Shown here: positions 54,294-64,000 of the stretch, in pieces
How the letters are laid out: every line of letters begins with the position of its first letter
Numbering within the stretch: the stretch's first letter is position 1
From: Formosimonas limnophila
GTDB taxonomy: Bacteria > Pseudomonadota > Gammaproteobacteria > Burkholderiales > Burkholderiaceae
DNA length: 64,000 nt
Direction: 5' to 3'
NCBI RefSeq assembly: GCF_014652675.1
Contig: NZ_BMZG01000002.1
Coordinates: 62,001-126,000 of the forward strand
Position numbers and translations under genes: made by a program
Notes under the pieces: model-generated
What the model was told of the DNA's origin: nothing
Database searches by the model: none
Seen by the model: the letters and a program-made list of their open reading frames with translations, nothing else

Positions 54294-54698
54294 ATGACAA
54301 AGCAGCGAAAAAACCTCCAGTCGGGATTCACTTTGCTCGAAATGTTGTTTGTGATTGCGGTGATTGGCGTGCTCGCGGCCATATCATTGGCTCGTTACGA
54401 TGACCACATCACATCATCAAATCGACATGCGGCACGGGCGGCTTTGTTGTTCGCACAGCAATCGATGGAGCGGGCGCATTTACAAAACGGCACTTATGTT
54501 GATGCGGTGTTGCCTGCACAGCAGCCGAGTGAGCCTTTTGTTTTGGCGTTGACAAATGCTGGTTTAAATACGTACACGCTGCAGGCGACGCCTGTGAATG
54601 CGGATCCTCAATGCAATGTTTTGACGCTGAATCAGGCAGGAGTGCGTGGTGCCACTGGTGCAGCGACGCCGCAGGATGTTGCTAATTGCTGGCGGTGA
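54294..54698 (+). CDS. pilE: PilE-type minor pilin
   Basis: 134 residues, prepilin motif SG^FTLLEMLFVIAVIGVLAAISLARYDDH, then a compact domain ending in NCWR with a cysteine pair (DPQCNVL, NCWR) that resembles the disulfide-bounded loop of pilins. AAGG lies 9 bases before the ATG at 54294. It is the last gene of the cluster. No pilY1 gene lies between pilX and this gene, unlike the common pilVWXY1E order. Confidence 0.8.
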   Translation: MTKQRKNLQSGFTLLEMLFVIAVIGVLAAISLARYDDHITSSNRHAARAALLFAQQSMERAHLQNGTYVDAVLPAQQPSEPFVLALTNAGLNTYTLQATPVNADPQCNVLTLNQAGVRGATGAATPQDVANCWR

Positions 54699-54744
54699 TG
54701 GTTTGTGCAGGAGAATTTAGTAAAGTGATTTTTAATTGACCTAT

Positions 54745-54769
54745 CCCGTGCTGTTTAAGCACGGGTTTT
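54745..54769 (+). terminator. Terminator of the minor-pilin cluster
   Basis: CCCGTGCT and AGCACGGG form an 8-bp stem with a 5-base loop, followed by TTTTC. Confidence 0.75.
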
Positions 54770-54857
54770 CGTTTGTCCACTGCCAAAATCCAAGAAAATC
54801 AGCTACAATGTAGACCAATGGTGCAATGCACCTTTTTCTTATTTTTGAAAGTTTCTT

Positions 54858-55961
54858 ATGGCAGGCAGTACTTTCGGTCAGTTGTTTTCGGTAACTAATT
54901 TCGGTGAGTCTCATGGCCCTGCGATTGGCTGTGTGATTGATGGCTGTCCTCCTGGCTTGAGTTTGTCTGTTGATGAGATTCAGCCTGAGCTTGACCGTCG
55001 TCGTCCTGGTACGTCGCGCCATGTGACACAACGTCAAGAAACTGATCAGGTGGAGATTTTGTCAGGTGTGTTTGAGGGCAAAACCACAGGTACACCGATT
55101 GCACTGCTTATCCGCAATCAAGACCAACGCAGTTCTGATTATGGCAATATTGCTGTGCAGTTTCGCCCTGGTCACGCTGATTATACATATTGGCACAAGT
55201 ACGGCATTCGCGATTACCGTGGCGGTGGGCGCTCGTCCGCGCGCATGACCGCGCCGATGGTCGCAGCGGGCGCGGTGGCAAAGAAGTGGTTGCGTGAGAA
55301 ATTTGGCACACAAATCATGGGGTGTATGACAGCATTGGGCGATGTGCCAATCCCTTTTCAGAGCTGGGATGATGTGTCACAAAATCCGTTTTTTGCAGCG
55401 AATAATGATGTTGTGCCTGAGCTTGAGGCGTACATGGATAATTTGCGCCGCGATGGTGACTCTGTTGGCGCACGCCTGATGGTTGCTGCGACTAATGTGC
55501 CTGTGGGTTTGGGTGCACCGCTTTTTGATAAGTTAGATGCCGATATTGCTTACGCGATGATGGGGGTGAATGCGGTTAAGGGCGTGGAGATGGGCGATGG
55601 TTTTGATGTCGTTGCGCAAAAAGGCTCCTACCATGGTGATGCGATGCCACCATCAGGCTTTCAGTCTAATCACGCGGGTGGTGTGTTGGGTGGCATCTCA
55701 AGCGGCCAACCTGTCGTGGTTCATGTGGCGATTAAACCAACTTCATCGATTCGTGTGCCGCGTGAGTCCATGGATATTCATGGGCAGGCTGCGACTGTTG
55801 AAACGTTTGGCCGACATGACCCGTGTGTGGGTATTCGTGCCACGCCGATTTTGGAAGCCATGTTGGCTTTGGTTTTGATGGATCATGTGTTGTTGCACCG
55901 TGCACAAAATGCTGATGTGCATGTTGATACGCCAATTTTGGATATGGATTCAGGAGTGTAG
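54858..55961 (+). CDS. aroC: Chorismate synthase
   Basis: Last enzyme of the shikimate pathway; uses reduced FMN to make chorismate. 367 residues with [19 protein letters not shown] at the start, [37 protein letters not shown] near 50-85, [25 protein letters not shown] near 122 and [18 protein letters not shown] near 322. All signatures are intact. It is 8 kb from aroG and immediately upstream of a lipoprotein peptidase gene. Confidence 0.96.
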   Translation: MAGSTFGQLFSVTNFGESHGPAIGCVIDGCPPGLSLSVDEIQPELDRRRPGTSRHVTQRQETDQVEILSGVFEGKTTGTPIALLIRNQDQRSSDYGNIAVQFRPGHADYTYWHKYGIRDYRGGGRSSARMTAPMVAAGAVAKKWLREKFGTQIMGCMTALGDVPIPFQSWDDVSQNPFFAANNDVVPELEAYMDNLRRDGDSVGARLMVAATNVPVGLGAPLFDKLDADIAYAMMGVNAVKGVEMGDGFDVVAQKGSYHGDAMPPSGFQSNHAGGVLGGISSGQPVVVHVAIKPTSSIRVPRESMDIHGQAATVETFGRHDPCVGIRATPILEAMLALVLMDHVLLHRAQNADVHVDTPILDMDSGV

Positions 55962-55962
55962 G

Positions 55963-56787
55963 ATGAATAAGATGCTTAAGCGCAGTACTTTGCTTATCAA
56001 TGTGGTGTTCTTGACCGCATGTGGCACGGTGCAGCAGACCACGGTTACGTCGCAGACCGGTGTGACGCGCCAGCAAAAATTCTCTGTGTCAGAGCAAGAG
56101 ATGAACGCGATTGCGGCCAATGAGTACAAAAAAATGCTTAATACCGCACGCTCGGCGAAAGCATTAAATAACGATGCTGCCCTGGCTGCACGTGTGAAGC
56201 GAATTTCTAACCGCTTAATAACCCAAGTTCCTAAATTGCGTCCGTCGGCTGCCAATTGGGCTTGGGAGGTCAATGTGTTTGATGCGGATGAACTCAATGC
56301 GGGTTGTTACCCTGGTGGTAAAATTTTTGTTTATTCGGGTTTGGTGAATAAACTGAAATTGACCGACGATGAGTTGGCGCAGGTCATTGGTCATGAAATT
56401 TCACATGCGCTGAGAGAGCATTCGCGCGAGCAGTACAGTCGCGAGCAAAATGTGGGCGTTGGCGTGGCGATATTGGATATCGCAGGTCAGCTTGCTGGTT
56501 ATCAAGGTGTGGGCAATGTGGCTGGGCAGGCTGCGGAGCTGGGCTTGAATTTGCCGTTTAGCCGAGAGCACGAAACAGAGGCTGATTTGGTCGGCATTGA
56601 GTTGGCGGCTCGCGCAGGTTACAACCCTGATGCGGCAGCCAGTTTGTGGAAAAAAATGATGAACACAGATGGCAATGGGCCGCCGCAGTTTCTCAGTACG
56701 CATCCATCACCAACCAACCGTCAAGCCACATTACAGCAAGCTGCCACACAAGTACAATCTTTGTATGATGCGGCGCGAAAGAAATAA
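55963..56787 (+). CDS. M48-family lipoprotein metallopeptidase (LoiP/YfgC-like)
   Basis: 274 residues with a lipoprotein signal (MNKMLKRSTLLINVVFLTACG, Cys at 20) and the zinc site VIGHEISHALREHSREQ near 142. The third ligand region ETEADLVGIELAARAGYNPDAA is near 200, and THPSPTNRQATL lies near the end, as in the LoiP/BepA outer-membrane-linked proteases. It has no C-terminal TPR domain, so LoiP is the closer analogue. GGAG lies 6 bases before the ATG. It overlaps nothing but starts 1 base after aroC, so cotranscription is likely. Confidence 0.88.
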   Translation: MNKMLKRSTLLINVVFLTACGTVQQTTVTSQTGVTRQQKFSVSEQEMNAIAANEYKKMLNTARSAKALNNDAALAARVKRISNRLITQVPKLRPSAANWAWEVNVFDADELNAGCYPGGKIFVYSGLVNKLKLTDDELAQVIGHEISHALREHSREQYSREQNVGVGVAILDIAGQLAGYQGVGNVAGQAAELGLNLPFSREHETEADLVGIELAARAGYNPDAAASLWKKMMNTDGNGPPQFLSTHPSPTNRQATLQQAATQVQSLYDAARKK

Positions 56788-56810
56788 TTTGTAGTTAATA
56801 TTGGAACACC

Positions 56811-58226
56811 ATGGAAACTTTATACGACAAACTCTGGGACATGCACGTCATCCGTACCGATGATGATGGTACATCGTTGATTTATATTGACCGTCAATTA
56901 CTGCACGAAGTCACGAGTCCACAGGCTTTTGAAGGTTTAAAAATCCACCATCGTCCGGTGTGGCGTCTGAATGCGAATCTGGCTGTGTGTGACCACAATG
57001 TCCCAACCACAGATCGCAGCGCGGGCAATGCAGGGATTGTTGACCCTGTGTCTCGCTTGCAGGTTGAAACGTTGGACAAAAATTGCGATGAGTTTGGGAT
57101 TACTGAGTTTAAAATTCAAGACATTCGTCAAGGGATTGTGCACGTCATCGGCCCAGAGCAGGGCGCGACTTTACCTGGTATGACGATTGTGTGCGGTGAT
57201 TCGCATACATCCACTCATGGCGCGATGGGTGCGTTGGCATTTGGCATCGGGACGTCGGAGGTGGAGCACGCTTTGGCCACACAAACGTTGATGATGAAAA
57301 AAGCCAAAAACATGCTGGTTCAGGTGGACGGTACGTTGCCAGCGGGATGCACGGCTAAGGATATCGTTTTAGCCGTCATTGGTCAAATTGGCACTGCTGG
57401 CGGTACGGGCTACACCATCGAGTTTGCTGGCTCGGCGATTCGTGCGCTTTCCATGGAAGGTCGCATGACCATTTGTAATATGGCCATCGAGGCAGGTGCG
57501 CGTGCTGGTCTGGTTGCAGTGGATGATGTGACGATTAATTACATGAAAAATCGTCCATTCGGCCCACAGGGTGCCGAGTTTGAACAAGCTGAGAAGTTTT
57601 GGCGCACGCTACACTCAGACGAGGGCGCGACATTTGATACAGTGGTGAAACTACAGGCCGAAACCATCAAACCGCAAGTCACGTGGGGCACATCGCCTGA
57701 AATGGTGGTGGCGATTGATGGTCAAGTACCTGATCCTGAGCAAGAAAAAGACCCTGTTAAACGCGATGCGATTGAACGTGCCTTACAATACATGGGGCTG
57801 CAGCCTCGCACGGCGATGACGGCAATTAATGTGGACAAAATTTTTATTGGCTCATGTACCAATAGCCGCATCGAAGACATGCGTGCAGCGGCGTGGGTGG
57901 TCAAGCATTTGGGTAAAAAAGTGGCGTCTAATGTCAAGCTGGCCTTGGTTGTACCAGGTTCAGGATTGGTCAAAGCTCAAGCTGAGTCCGAAGGTTTGGA
58001 TGTGATTTTTAAACAAGCGGGTTTCGAGTGGCGCGAACCAGGTTGTTCTATGTGTTTGGCCATGAATGCCGATCGTTTGGAGTCAGGTGAGCGTTGTGCT
58101 TCCACCTCAAATCGTAATTTTGAAGGCCGTCAAGGTGCTGGTGGTCGTACGCATTTGGTCAGTCCCGCCATGGCTGCAGCGGCTGCCATAGAAGGACATT
58201 TTGTTGATGTGCGTGCTTTAGCATAA
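56811..58226 (+). CDS. leuC: 3-isopropylmalate dehydratase large subunit
   Basis: Aconitase-superfamily enzyme of leucine synthesis, 471 residues. The 4Fe-4S cysteines are in [11 protein letters not shown] near 347 and [11 protein letters not shown] near 408-411. [30 protein letters not shown] near 130 is diagnostic. It starts 23 bases after the peptidase gene. LeuD is encoded 309 bases downstream, with a tiny lipoprotein gene between. Confidence 0.96.
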   Translation: METLYDKLWDMHVIRTDDDGTSLIYIDRQLLHEVTSPQAFEGLKIHHRPVWRLNANLAVCDHNVPTTDRSAGNAGIVDPVSRLQVETLDKNCDEFGITEFKIQDIRQGIVHVIGPEQGATLPGMTIVCGDSHTSTHGAMGALAFGIGTSEVEHALATQTLMMKKAKNMLVQVDGTLPAGCTAKDIVLAVIGQIGTAGGTGYTIEFAGSAIRALSMEGRMTICNMAIEAGARAGLVAVDDVTINYMKNRPFGPQGAEFEQAEKFWRTLHSDEGATFDTVVKLQAETIKPQVTWGTSPEMVVAIDGQVPDPEQEKDPVKRDAIERALQYMGLQPRTAMTAINVDKIFIGSCTNSRIEDMRAAAWVVKHLGKKVASNVKLALVVPGSGLVKAQAESEGLDVIFKQAGFEWREPGCSMCLAMNADRLESGERCASTSNRNFEGRQGAGGRTHLVSPAMAAAAAIEGHFVDVRALA

Positions 58227-58302
58227 ACAGTTTCATTGGTTTTGACCTTTGTCTGTTTTGGGTTGATTCTTTTTTAAAAGAAGTCTTTATAAGGAGTTGG
58301 AA

Positions 58303-58446
58303 ATGCGTAAAATTTTATTATTAACGGTGGCTGCTGTGTTTGTTTTGTCTGGCTGCAATACGATTAAAGGTACTGTCAATGGGATTGGTAAAGACACTCA
58401 AAAGGCTGGTGAGTGGGTTCAAGAAAAAGTGCCTGCACCGCAATAA
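58303..58446 (+). CDS. Entericidin-like small lipoprotein
   Basis: A 47-residue product with a strong ribosome site (AAGGAG, 6 bases before the ATG). It has the lipoprotein signal MRKILLLTVAAVFVLSGC (lipobox LSGC, Cys at 18), followed by NTIKGTVNGIGKDTQKAGEW, the entericidin A/B pattern. In E. coli EcnA/EcnB form a toxin-antidote pair; here only one member exists and its role is unknown. A gene of this kind between leuC and leuD is a familiar Burkholderiales feature. Confidence 0.85.
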   Translation: MRKILLLTVAAVFVLSGCNTIKGTVNGIGKDTQKAGEWVQEKVPAPQ

Positions 58447-58535
58447 TCGTTTCGCTACATTCTACGCGCTTGTTTTGAGACGCATTGCTGCCATTTGGCG
58501 CAATGCGTTTGCTGTTTCTAAATATTTGAAAAATC

Positions 58536-59180
58536 ATGGAAAAATTCACCGTACACAAAGGCCTCGTTGCACCGCTTGATCGTGAAAACGTCGATACTGA
58601 TGCCATCATTCCCAAGCAGTTCTTAAAGTCCATCGCCCGCACAGGCTTTGGTGAAAACTTATTTGACGAATGGCGCTACTTGGATGTGGGGCAACCTGGC
58701 AAAGACAATAGCAATCGCCCAATGAATCGAGACTTCATTCTCAACCAGCCGCGTTATCAAGGCGCGAGCGTACTCATTGCTCGGGATAACTTTGGCTGTG
58801 GCTCGTCACGCGAGCATGCGCCATGGGCTTTGCAACAATACGGCTTCAAAGCCATCATTGCACCATCGTTCGCTGACATTTTCTTTAATAATTGCTATAA
58901 AAATGGCCTGTTGCCGATTGTGCTAACCGCTGCGCAGGTCGATAAAATCTTTCACATCGTGGCGGCCAATGTCGGATTTGAAGTCACCATTGATTTGCCA
59001 GAGCAGCTCGTGCGTGTTGTTGACGAAGCTTTTCCGTTTGACATCAGCACACATCGTAAATATTGTTTGACCAATGGTTTTGATGACATCGGTTTGACGC
59101 TGCGTCATGCAGAAGAAATCAAAGCATTTGAAGCGCAGCATTTGCTCAAATTTCCGTGGTTGAGCAAAACTGCCGTCTAA
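58536..59180 (+). CDS. leuD: 3-isopropylmalate dehydratase small subunit
   Basis: The swivel-domain partner of LeuC, 214 residues. Hallmarks are [27 protein letters not shown] at the start, [16 protein letters not shown] near 85 and [18 protein letters not shown] near 110. The end of the entericidin gene and its 3' tail fill the 89-base gap upstream. leuB follows after 95 bases. Confidence 0.96.
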   Translation: MEKFTVHKGLVAPLDRENVDTDAIIPKQFLKSIARTGFGENLFDEWRYLDVGQPGKDNSNRPMNRDFILNQPRYQGASVLIARDNFGCGSSREHAPWALQQYGFKAIIAPSFADIFFNNCYKNGLLPIVLTAAQVDKIFHIVAANVGFEVTIDLPEQLVRVVDEAFPFDISTHRKYCLTNGFDDIGLTLRHAEEIKAFEAQHLLKFPWLSKTAV

Positions 59181-59275
59181 AGCAAATAGCCCACGTCATC
59201 GAATATTTGACTGGCGTGTGGCGATGGTTTAATTCTTGAGTGACTTATTTTTATTGATAATTTGATTGGCTATTT

Positions 59276-60355
59276 ATGACACAAAACATTCTCCTCCTTG
59301 CAGGCGACGGCATCGGCCCTGAAATCATGGCACAAGCCGTGCGTGTGCTCGAAAAACTCAAATCAGAAGGTCTCGATATTGCATGGGACAATGCGCTTAT
59401 TGGTGGCTGTGCGGTGGACGCGACAGGTGTGCCGTTTCCCCCTGAAACATTGACCAAGTGCCAAGCCTCAGACGCGGTGCTGCTCGCTGCTGTTGGCGGC
59501 CCGCAGTATGATACATTGCCCCGTGAGCAACGTCCCGAGCGCGGTTTGCTCGCGATCCGCAAAGAGATGCAAGTGTTCTCAAATCTACGCCCAGCGGTGG
59601 TTTATCCTGAGCTGGTTGAGGCATCAACGCTCAAACCTGAAGTTGTTGCTGGGTTGGACATCATTATCGTACGTGAGTTGGTCGGCGATATTTATTTTGG
59701 CGAACCGCGCGGGATTGAAGTGCGCCAGACTGAAAACGGTAGCGAGCGTGTGGGTTTTAATACCATGATTTATAGCGAATCAGAAATCCGTCGTATCGCC
59801 CACAGTGCGTTCAAAACGGCCCAAAAACGCCATAAAAAACTCTGCTCAGTTGATAAAATGAATGTGCTTGAGGCCACACAGCTTTGGCGCGATGTGGTTA
59901 TCGAAGTGTCTGCTGAATACCCTGATGTTGAACTCAGTCACATGCTCGTCGACAACGCCGCGATGCAACTCGTGCGCAATCCAAAGCAATTCGATGTGGT
60001 GGTGACTGGTAATATGTTTGGTGACATCCTGTCTGATGCAGCATCCATGCTGACAGGTTCGATTGGCATGTTGCCATCAGCATCGCTCGATGCAAACGGC
60101 AAAGGTCTGTACGAACCGATTCATGGCTCTGCACCTGACATCGCTGGTAAAAACTTGGCCAACCCATTGGCGATGATTTTGTCGGTGGCGATGATGTTGC
60201 GTCATAGCCTGAATAAAGTAACTTATGCTGACCGCGTGGATAATGCGGTGAAAACGGTGTTGGCTCAGGGTTATCGAACTGGTGATATTATGACTGTTGG
60301 TGGTAAAAAGGTTGGTACGGTTGAGATGGGTGATGCGGTATTAGCCGCTTTGTAA
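59276..60355 (+). CDS. leuB: 3-isopropylmalate dehydrogenase
   Basis: NAD-dependent decarboxylating dehydrogenase of leucine synthesis, 359 residues. Visible: [18 protein letters not shown], the substrate loop [17 protein letters not shown] near 90, [15 protein letters not shown] near 135, and the NAD site [11 protein letters not shown] followed by [18 protein letters not shown] near 280. All catalytic segments are intact. Confidence 0.97.
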   Translation: MTQNILLLAGDGIGPEIMAQAVRVLEKLKSEGLDIAWDNALIGGCAVDATGVPFPPETLTKCQASDAVLLAAVGGPQYDTLPREQRPERGLLAIRKEMQVFSNLRPAVVYPELVEASTLKPEVVAGLDIIIVRELVGDIYFGEPRGIEVRQTENGSERVGFNTMIYSESEIRRIAHSAFKTAQKRHKKLCSVDKMNVLEATQLWRDVVIEVSAEYPDVELSHMLVDNAAMQLVRNPKQFDVVVTGNMFGDILSDAASMLTGSIGMLPSASLDANGKGLYEPIHGSAPDIAGKNLANPLAMILSVAMMLRHSLNKVTYADRVDNAVKTVLAQGYRTGDIMTVGGKKVGTVEMGDAVLAAL

Positions 60356-60402
60356 TGGTCTAATTGTTTTAATAAATCACATTGATAAAAATTTTGGAGT
60401 AA

Positions 60403-61524
60403 ATGATGCAAAGAGTCGGTTTAGTCGGTTGGCGCGGTATGGTGGGTTCGGTTTTGATGGATCGGATGTTGCAGGAGAATGATTTTGAGCATTTTGAACC
60501 TGTGTTTTTCAGCACGTCTAATGCAGGCGGCGCTGCGCCGACGTTTGCGAAGTCTGATGGCGTGTTGCACGATGGCAATAGCATTGATGCGCTCAAAACC
60601 TGTGATATCATTGTTTCCTGCCAAGGTGGTGATTACACAACACAAGTGTTTGAATCATTGCGTGCGGCTGGTTGGGCGGGTTATTGGATTGATGCGGCCT
60701 CGACGCTACGCATGGCAGATGACGCGATCATCGTACTCGATCCCGTGAACAGGAATGTGATTCAAGACGGGTTGCAGCGCGGTGTGAAAAACTACATCGG
60801 TGGTAACTGCACCGTGAGCTTGATGATGATGGCGTTGGATGGTTTGTTTAAGGCGGATGCGATTGAGTGGATGACATCGATGACGTATCAAGCGGCATCG
60901 GGTGGTGGAGCGGCGAACATGCGCGAGCTGATTTCTCAAATGGGGATTTTGAATGCCGAAGTCGCTGATTTGCTCGCTGATCCACGCTCAAGCATCCTCG
61001 AAATTGACCGAAAAATCGCTGCGAAAATGCGTGAACCAGACTATCCAGCCGAGCACTTTGGTGTGCCGCTCGCGGGAGGTTTGATTCCATGGATTGACAA
61101 AGATTTGGGCAATGGTCAAACCAAAGAAGAATGGAAGGGTGCAGCAGAAACCAATAAAATTTTGGGCAAAACCGCTGGTGCGGCTGGTTTTATTAATGTC
61201 GAAGGTTTGTGCGTGCGCATTGGTGCAATGCGCTGTCACTCTCAGGCATTGACGATTAAATTGAAAAAAGACATTCCGCTCGATGAAATTCACGACATGC
61301 TGGCACAAGCCAATGATTGGGTCAAAGTCGTTCCAAACAACAAAGAAGCATCTGTTCGTGATTTAACCCCAACGGCGGTGACTGGTACGATGACTGTACC
61401 TGTTGGCCGTTTGCGCAAAATGGCGATGGGCGGTGAGTACCTTTCTGCATTTACTGTCGGAGATCAATTGCTGTGGGGTGCTGCTGAGCCGCTGCGTCGA
61501 ATGTTGCGCATCATCATTGGTTAA
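60403..61524 (+). CDS. asd: Aspartate-semialdehyde dehydrogenase
   Basis: Reduces aspartyl phosphate on the path to lysine, threonine, methionine and diaminopimelate. 373 residues: the NADP motif [18 protein letters not shown] at 4-21, the catalytic cysteine C135 in [10 protein letters not shown], and [36 protein letters not shown] near the C-terminus. The form resembles the E. coli-type enzyme. It ends 16 bases before a palindromic repeat that likely terminates transcription. Confidence 0.96.
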   Translation: MMQRVGLVGWRGMVGSVLMDRMLQENDFEHFEPVFFSTSNAGGAAPTFAKSDGVLHDGNSIDALKTCDIIVSCQGGDYTTQVFESLRAAGWAGYWIDAASTLRMADDAIIVLDPVNRNVIQDGLQRGVKNYIGGNCTVSLMMMALDGLFKADAIEWMTSMTYQAASGGGAANMRELISQMGILNAEVADLLADPRSSILEIDRKIAAKMREPDYPAEHFGVPLAGGLIPWIDKDLGNGQTKEEWKGAAETNKILGKTAGAAGFINVEGLCVRIGAMRCHSQALTIKLKKDIPLDEIHDMLAQANDWVKVVPNNKEASVRDLTPTAVTGTMTVPVGRLRKMAMGGEYLSAFTVGDQLLWGAAEPLRRMLRIIIG

Positions 61525-61540
61525 TTAACCTTTGTTTGTG

Positions 61541-61562
61541 GAGACGCGATTTATCGCGTCTC
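61541..61562. repeat. Dispersed palindrome, copy 2 (after asd)
   Basis: GAGACGCGAT and ATCGCGTCTC form a perfect 10-bp stem around TT, followed by T-rich sequence. The flanking TGTG and the left arm are identical to the copy at 7941-7967. It sits where a terminator for the leu-asd genes would be expected. Confidence 0.6.
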
Positions 61563-61582
61563 TTGTATTTTTGTATGACACT

Positions 61583-63160
61583 ATGGAATTCGCTGTGAAA
61601 ATCTCTTATTCACCATTCAGACTTTATGCAGCTGTGCTGTTGACGGCACTGCTGTGTACGATGCCTTTGGTGCAAGCCAAACCCAAAAGCTATGCTGCGC
61701 ACGCTGCCGAAATTGCCCGTTTGGCGCAGGTAAACGAGGCGGGTCAGTTGCAGATCGAAAGAGGGGATGCTTTAACACCGATTGCTCAGCGTTATGCAAA
61801 GGCAAATAATTTGCCTTTAGACGTAGCATTTAAAGCACTGATTGATGCCAATCCACAAGCATTTGAAGATGCCCAAAATAATCTCAAAGTGGGTGCTGTG
61901 CTGATGATTCCGAAAAAAACGGATATTGGTATGGCAAAAAAAGAGACTGAGTCCGTGAGCGTAGTGCCAAAGACCCTTGATAATAATACCTCTGTTGAGG
62001 TGCTAATGCCAGTTGAGCCAGGCGTTATTGCGCAAACACCTGATAATGTTTCTACAGTTGAAGTGGCTGTTAAGCCTGATATCGCTCAAACTCAAACCGT
62101 ATTTGATGATTTTTACATGCCGCCGTGGGCATGGGTTTTAGCTGCGGTATTTGCGCTCATGTTGTTGGTTGGAGTTGTGAAACGTGGTAACCGTACTCCT
62201 ATTCAGAATAGCCCTAAACAGTTAGAACGTCATGCCAATGGTGCGCCGAAAGTGGTTTTACTGCCGCAATCATCAGAACATAATCCATCTCACTCGGTGA
62301 AGGCTTTGACTGATTACACTCGAACAACCGCGGGGTTGGATCCATTGGAAAATTTCGGTGCTCAATCTGCGTTATCCGTTAAAGCTGACAATGGGGCGGT
62401 GGCTTCTGCCAGTCATTTGACGACGGCATTTGATGATGAAGACGATGGTCTTTTATACGATGAAGAGAGCTTGCTCGATGAGCCTCTGCTCATGCGAGAA
62501 CCAATGGTTCAGGATCGACGTTTTCAACGTGCAGTTGCTGGCTTGTCTGCATCGAGTTTGGATTTGACTCTGGCTGACGATATACCTGATCTGCCCAAGA
62601 CGGTTGTGAGCACTGCGGCACATGTTGTTCCCAAGTCAATTGCTAACAAATTGCCTGAGTCATCGGTTTTAGATAAGAAGTTCGTGGCTGTTTCGGTTTT
62701 TCAGCCGAATGACTCTTTTTTTAATCATCATTTTAAAACACCGCGCTATCAATTAGCACAAATCACGAATGCTACTGCGCGTGCGGTGACATTTGCGAAT
62801 GTTAAAGCCGAGGCAATGGCTGCTGTCAAAGTTGCTCCAGAAGTTGTGAATCAAAATACAGCGCCTGAGTTAGAGGTCGATATGCCAACATTTTTGAGGG
62901 AGTATTCACATAATTTGCCTGAGCCAACATTCACCAGCGTTGATTACGAAGATTTGCTGGATAAGGCTCGTTTGCAAGCATGGCTGAATGTGCATTCGGT
63001 TGATGAAATTTTACTCTATGCGCAGGATGCCCATGACGCAAGCTACGATGATGTGGCGCAGTTGATGCTCAATGATGTTTTGTTGCGCGGGAACGCTGAA
63101 CAATGTGCGGCGGTTTTGAATTTGCGCTATCTTTGGTCATACCCGCAAGGGGTGTACTAA
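61583..63160 (+). CDS. fimV: FimV-like peptidoglycan-linked pilus/polarity protein
   Basis: 525 residues by the ATG at 61583. A signal peptide or anchor (about 8-32, ending MPLVQA) is followed by a LysM-like/FimV N-terminal region (ERGDALTPIAQRYAKANNLPLDVAFKALIDANPQAFEDAQNNLKVGAVLMIPKKTD), a linker, and a transmembrane helix at about 180-200 (MPPWAWVLAAVFALMLLVGVV). A low-complexity acidic cytoplasmic part comes after, with no TPR repeats recognised before the C-terminal FimV-like tail. It is much shorter than Pseudomonas FimV. Its position asd-fimV-truA is conserved. Roles in twitching or secretion assembly are a family inference. Confidence 0.75.
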   Translation: MEFAVKISYSPFRLYAAVLLTALLCTMPLVQAKPKSYAAHAAEIARLAQVNEAGQLQIERGDALTPIAQRYAKANNLPLDVAFKALIDANPQAFEDAQNNLKVGAVLMIPKKTDIGMAKKETESVSVVPKTLDNNTSVEVLMPVEPGVIAQTPDNVSTVEVAVKPDIAQTQTVFDDFYMPPWAWVLAAVFALMLLVGVVKRGNRTPIQNSPKQLERHANGAPKVVLLPQSSEHNPSHSVKALTDYTRTTAGLDPLENFGAQSALSVKADNGAVASASHLTTAFDDEDDGLLYDEESLLDEPLLMREPMVQDRRFQRAVAGLSASSLDLTLADDIPDLPKTVVSTAAHVVPKSIANKLPESSVLDKKFVAVSVFQPNDSFFNHHFKTPRYQLAQITNATARAVTFANVKAEAMAAVKVAPEVVNQNTAPELEVDMPTFLREYSHNLPEPTFTSVDYEDLLDKARLQAWLNVHSVDEILLYAQDAHDASYDDVAQLMLNDVLLRGNAEQCAAVLNLRYLWSYPQGVY

Positions 63161-63161
63161 A

Positions 63162-63959
63162 GTGCCGCGCATTGCACTCGGGGTTGAGTACGATGGGACG
63201 CTGTATCAGGGTTGGCAATCCCAGCCCAATGGCAAGACGGTACAGGACGCATTGGAAAATGCGCTGACCCAATTTGCGACTGTGCCGATTAAAGTTCAAT
63301 GTGCGGGACGCACTGATGCGGGCGTCCACGCCTTGGAGCAGGTCGTGCATTTTGATGTGCCGTTGCAACGCTCGGTTGAGTCTTGGGTGCGCGGTGGTAA
63401 TACATTTTTACCAGATTCTGTGGCGGTGCGTTGGGCGCGAGATGTGGGAGAGGAGTTTCATGCGCGTTTCGATGCTTTTAGACGCACTTATCACTATGTG
63501 ATTTATAACCATCCTGTGCGCTCACCTCTATGGGCGAATCGAGCGGGGTGGTACCACAAGCTGCTAGATGCAGAAAAGATGCATCTAGCAGCGCAAAGTT
63601 TGGTGGGGCAACATGATTTCTCAGCGTTTCGCGCTGCGCAGTGTCAAGCCAAATCACCGATTAAAACCATGTATGACGTGCGCGTCGTGCGCTATGGTGA
63701 TTTGGTGGTTGTGTCTTTGTCGGCGAATGCTTTTTTGCACCACATGGTGCGCAATATCGTCGGTTCGCTCGTTTACATTGGCTCAGGAAAACAACCCGTT
63801 GAATGGTTGACGCAGTTGTTGACACATACGGATCGAACGCTGGCTGCGCCGACTTTCTCTGCTTCTGGTTTGTACCTCGCGGCGATTCATTATGATGAGG
63901 CGTTTGGTTTGCCAAAAGCGAATGATTCGCTTGAAGCCCTATTGGGTGTGAAGCCCTAA
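63162..63959 (+). CDS. truA: tRNA pseudouridine(38-40) synthase
   Basis: Modifies positions 38-40 of the anticodon arm. 265 residues starting at a GTG one base after the fimV-like stop. ALGVEYDGTLYQGWQSQPNGKTVQDALE opens the sequence, the catalytic aspartate is D52 in CAGRTDAGVHAL, and FRAAQCQAKSPIKTMYDV, LVVVSLSANAFLHHMVRNIVGSLVYIGSG and APTFSASGLYLAAI follow. Coupling to fimV by the 1-base gap is probable. Confidence 0.95.
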   Translation: MPRIALGVEYDGTLYQGWQSQPNGKTVQDALENALTQFATVPIKVQCAGRTDAGVHALEQVVHFDVPLQRSVESWVRGGNTFLPDSVAVRWARDVGEEFHARFDAFRRTYHYVIYNHPVRSPLWANRAGWYHKLLDAEKMHLAAQSLVGQHDFSAFRAAQCQAKSPIKTMYDVRVVRYGDLVVVSLSANAFLHHMVRNIVGSLVYIGSGKQPVEWLTQLLTHTDRTLAAPTFSASGLYLAAIHYDEAFGLPKANDSLEALLGVKP

Positions 63960-63987
63960 ATTGCTTGAATCCGTCAGGAGGCCTGAG

Positions 63988-64000
63988 ATGAGAACCCGAA
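63988..64000 (+). CDS. Start of a trpF-like gene (cut by window edge)
   Basis: AGGAGG at 63976-63981 precedes an ATG at 63988 by 6 bases; only MRTR is readable before the window ends. In Burkholderiales truA is regularly followed by trpF (phosphoribosylanthranilate isomerase), which often begins this way, so that is the expected identity. The gene call is supported by the ribosome site; the identity is context only. Confidence 0.5.

Overview
The window looks like a chromosomal segment of a betaproteobacterium of the order Burkholderiales. The support is gene order rather than any single gene: leuC, an entericidin-like lipoprotein, leuD, leuB, asd, a FimV-like gene, truA and a trpF-like start; divergent pepA-holC-valS and lptF-lptG; rpsP-rimM-trmD-rplS followed by a CoA-pyrophosphatase and a CobD/CbiB-like gene; and the DUF1841 and DUF2322 genes. 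I cannot name the species. Base composition is moderate, roughly half G+C by eye, apart from one clearly more GC-rich cassette near 18 kb.

Layout. 1-6.9 kb: end of a zinc alcohol dehydrogenase, argD-argF with an arginine-exporter-like gene convergent to them, a ferredoxin-type reductase, and dadA divergent from an Lrp regulator. 7-15 kb: the ribosomal/tRNA operon, NUDIX, CobD/CbiB-like, a serine hydrolase, an HtrA protease with a lipobox, and ETF-ubiquinone oxidoreductase. 15-18.7 kb: an accessory pocket with a K+ channel, a ZIP-like transporter, a small membrane protein and a zinc-ribbon protein. It is bordered by degraded copies of the 5' end of the ETF-QO gene, a pair of inverted palindromic repeats, and a single integron-type cassette (attC plus an MltR-family gene) with no integrase in sight. 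18.7-28.4 kb: a CoA-transferase pair, a pgaABCD operon for poly-N-acetylglucosamine, and a SmtB-like regulator with a cation-diffusion exporter. 28.5-46.7 kb: mostly conserved housekeeping genes (valS, holC, pepA, lptFG, cysB, rsgA, orn, bioB, trxB and others). 46.7-51.5 kb: aroG preceded by an apparent peptide-leader attenuator, a RidA protein, and gabD/gabT. 51.9-54.7 kb: a minor-pilin cluster. 54.8-64 kb: aroC, an M48 lipoprotein, the leucine genes, asd, a FimV-like gene and truA.

The strongest regulatory observation is upstream of aroG. A sigma70-like promoter is followed by a 17-codon open frame with the aromatic run Y-F-F-W-Y-F, then mutually exclusive hairpins ending in an intrinsic terminator. 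This is what ribosome-mediated attenuation of DAHP synthase by aromatic amino acids would look like. The strongest mobile-DNA observation is the lone attC cassette placed next to a duplicated scrap of the ETF-QO gene. No rRNA, tRNA, CRISPR array, prophage or intact insertion sequence was recognised. All functional calls come from reading motifs and context; no database search was run.
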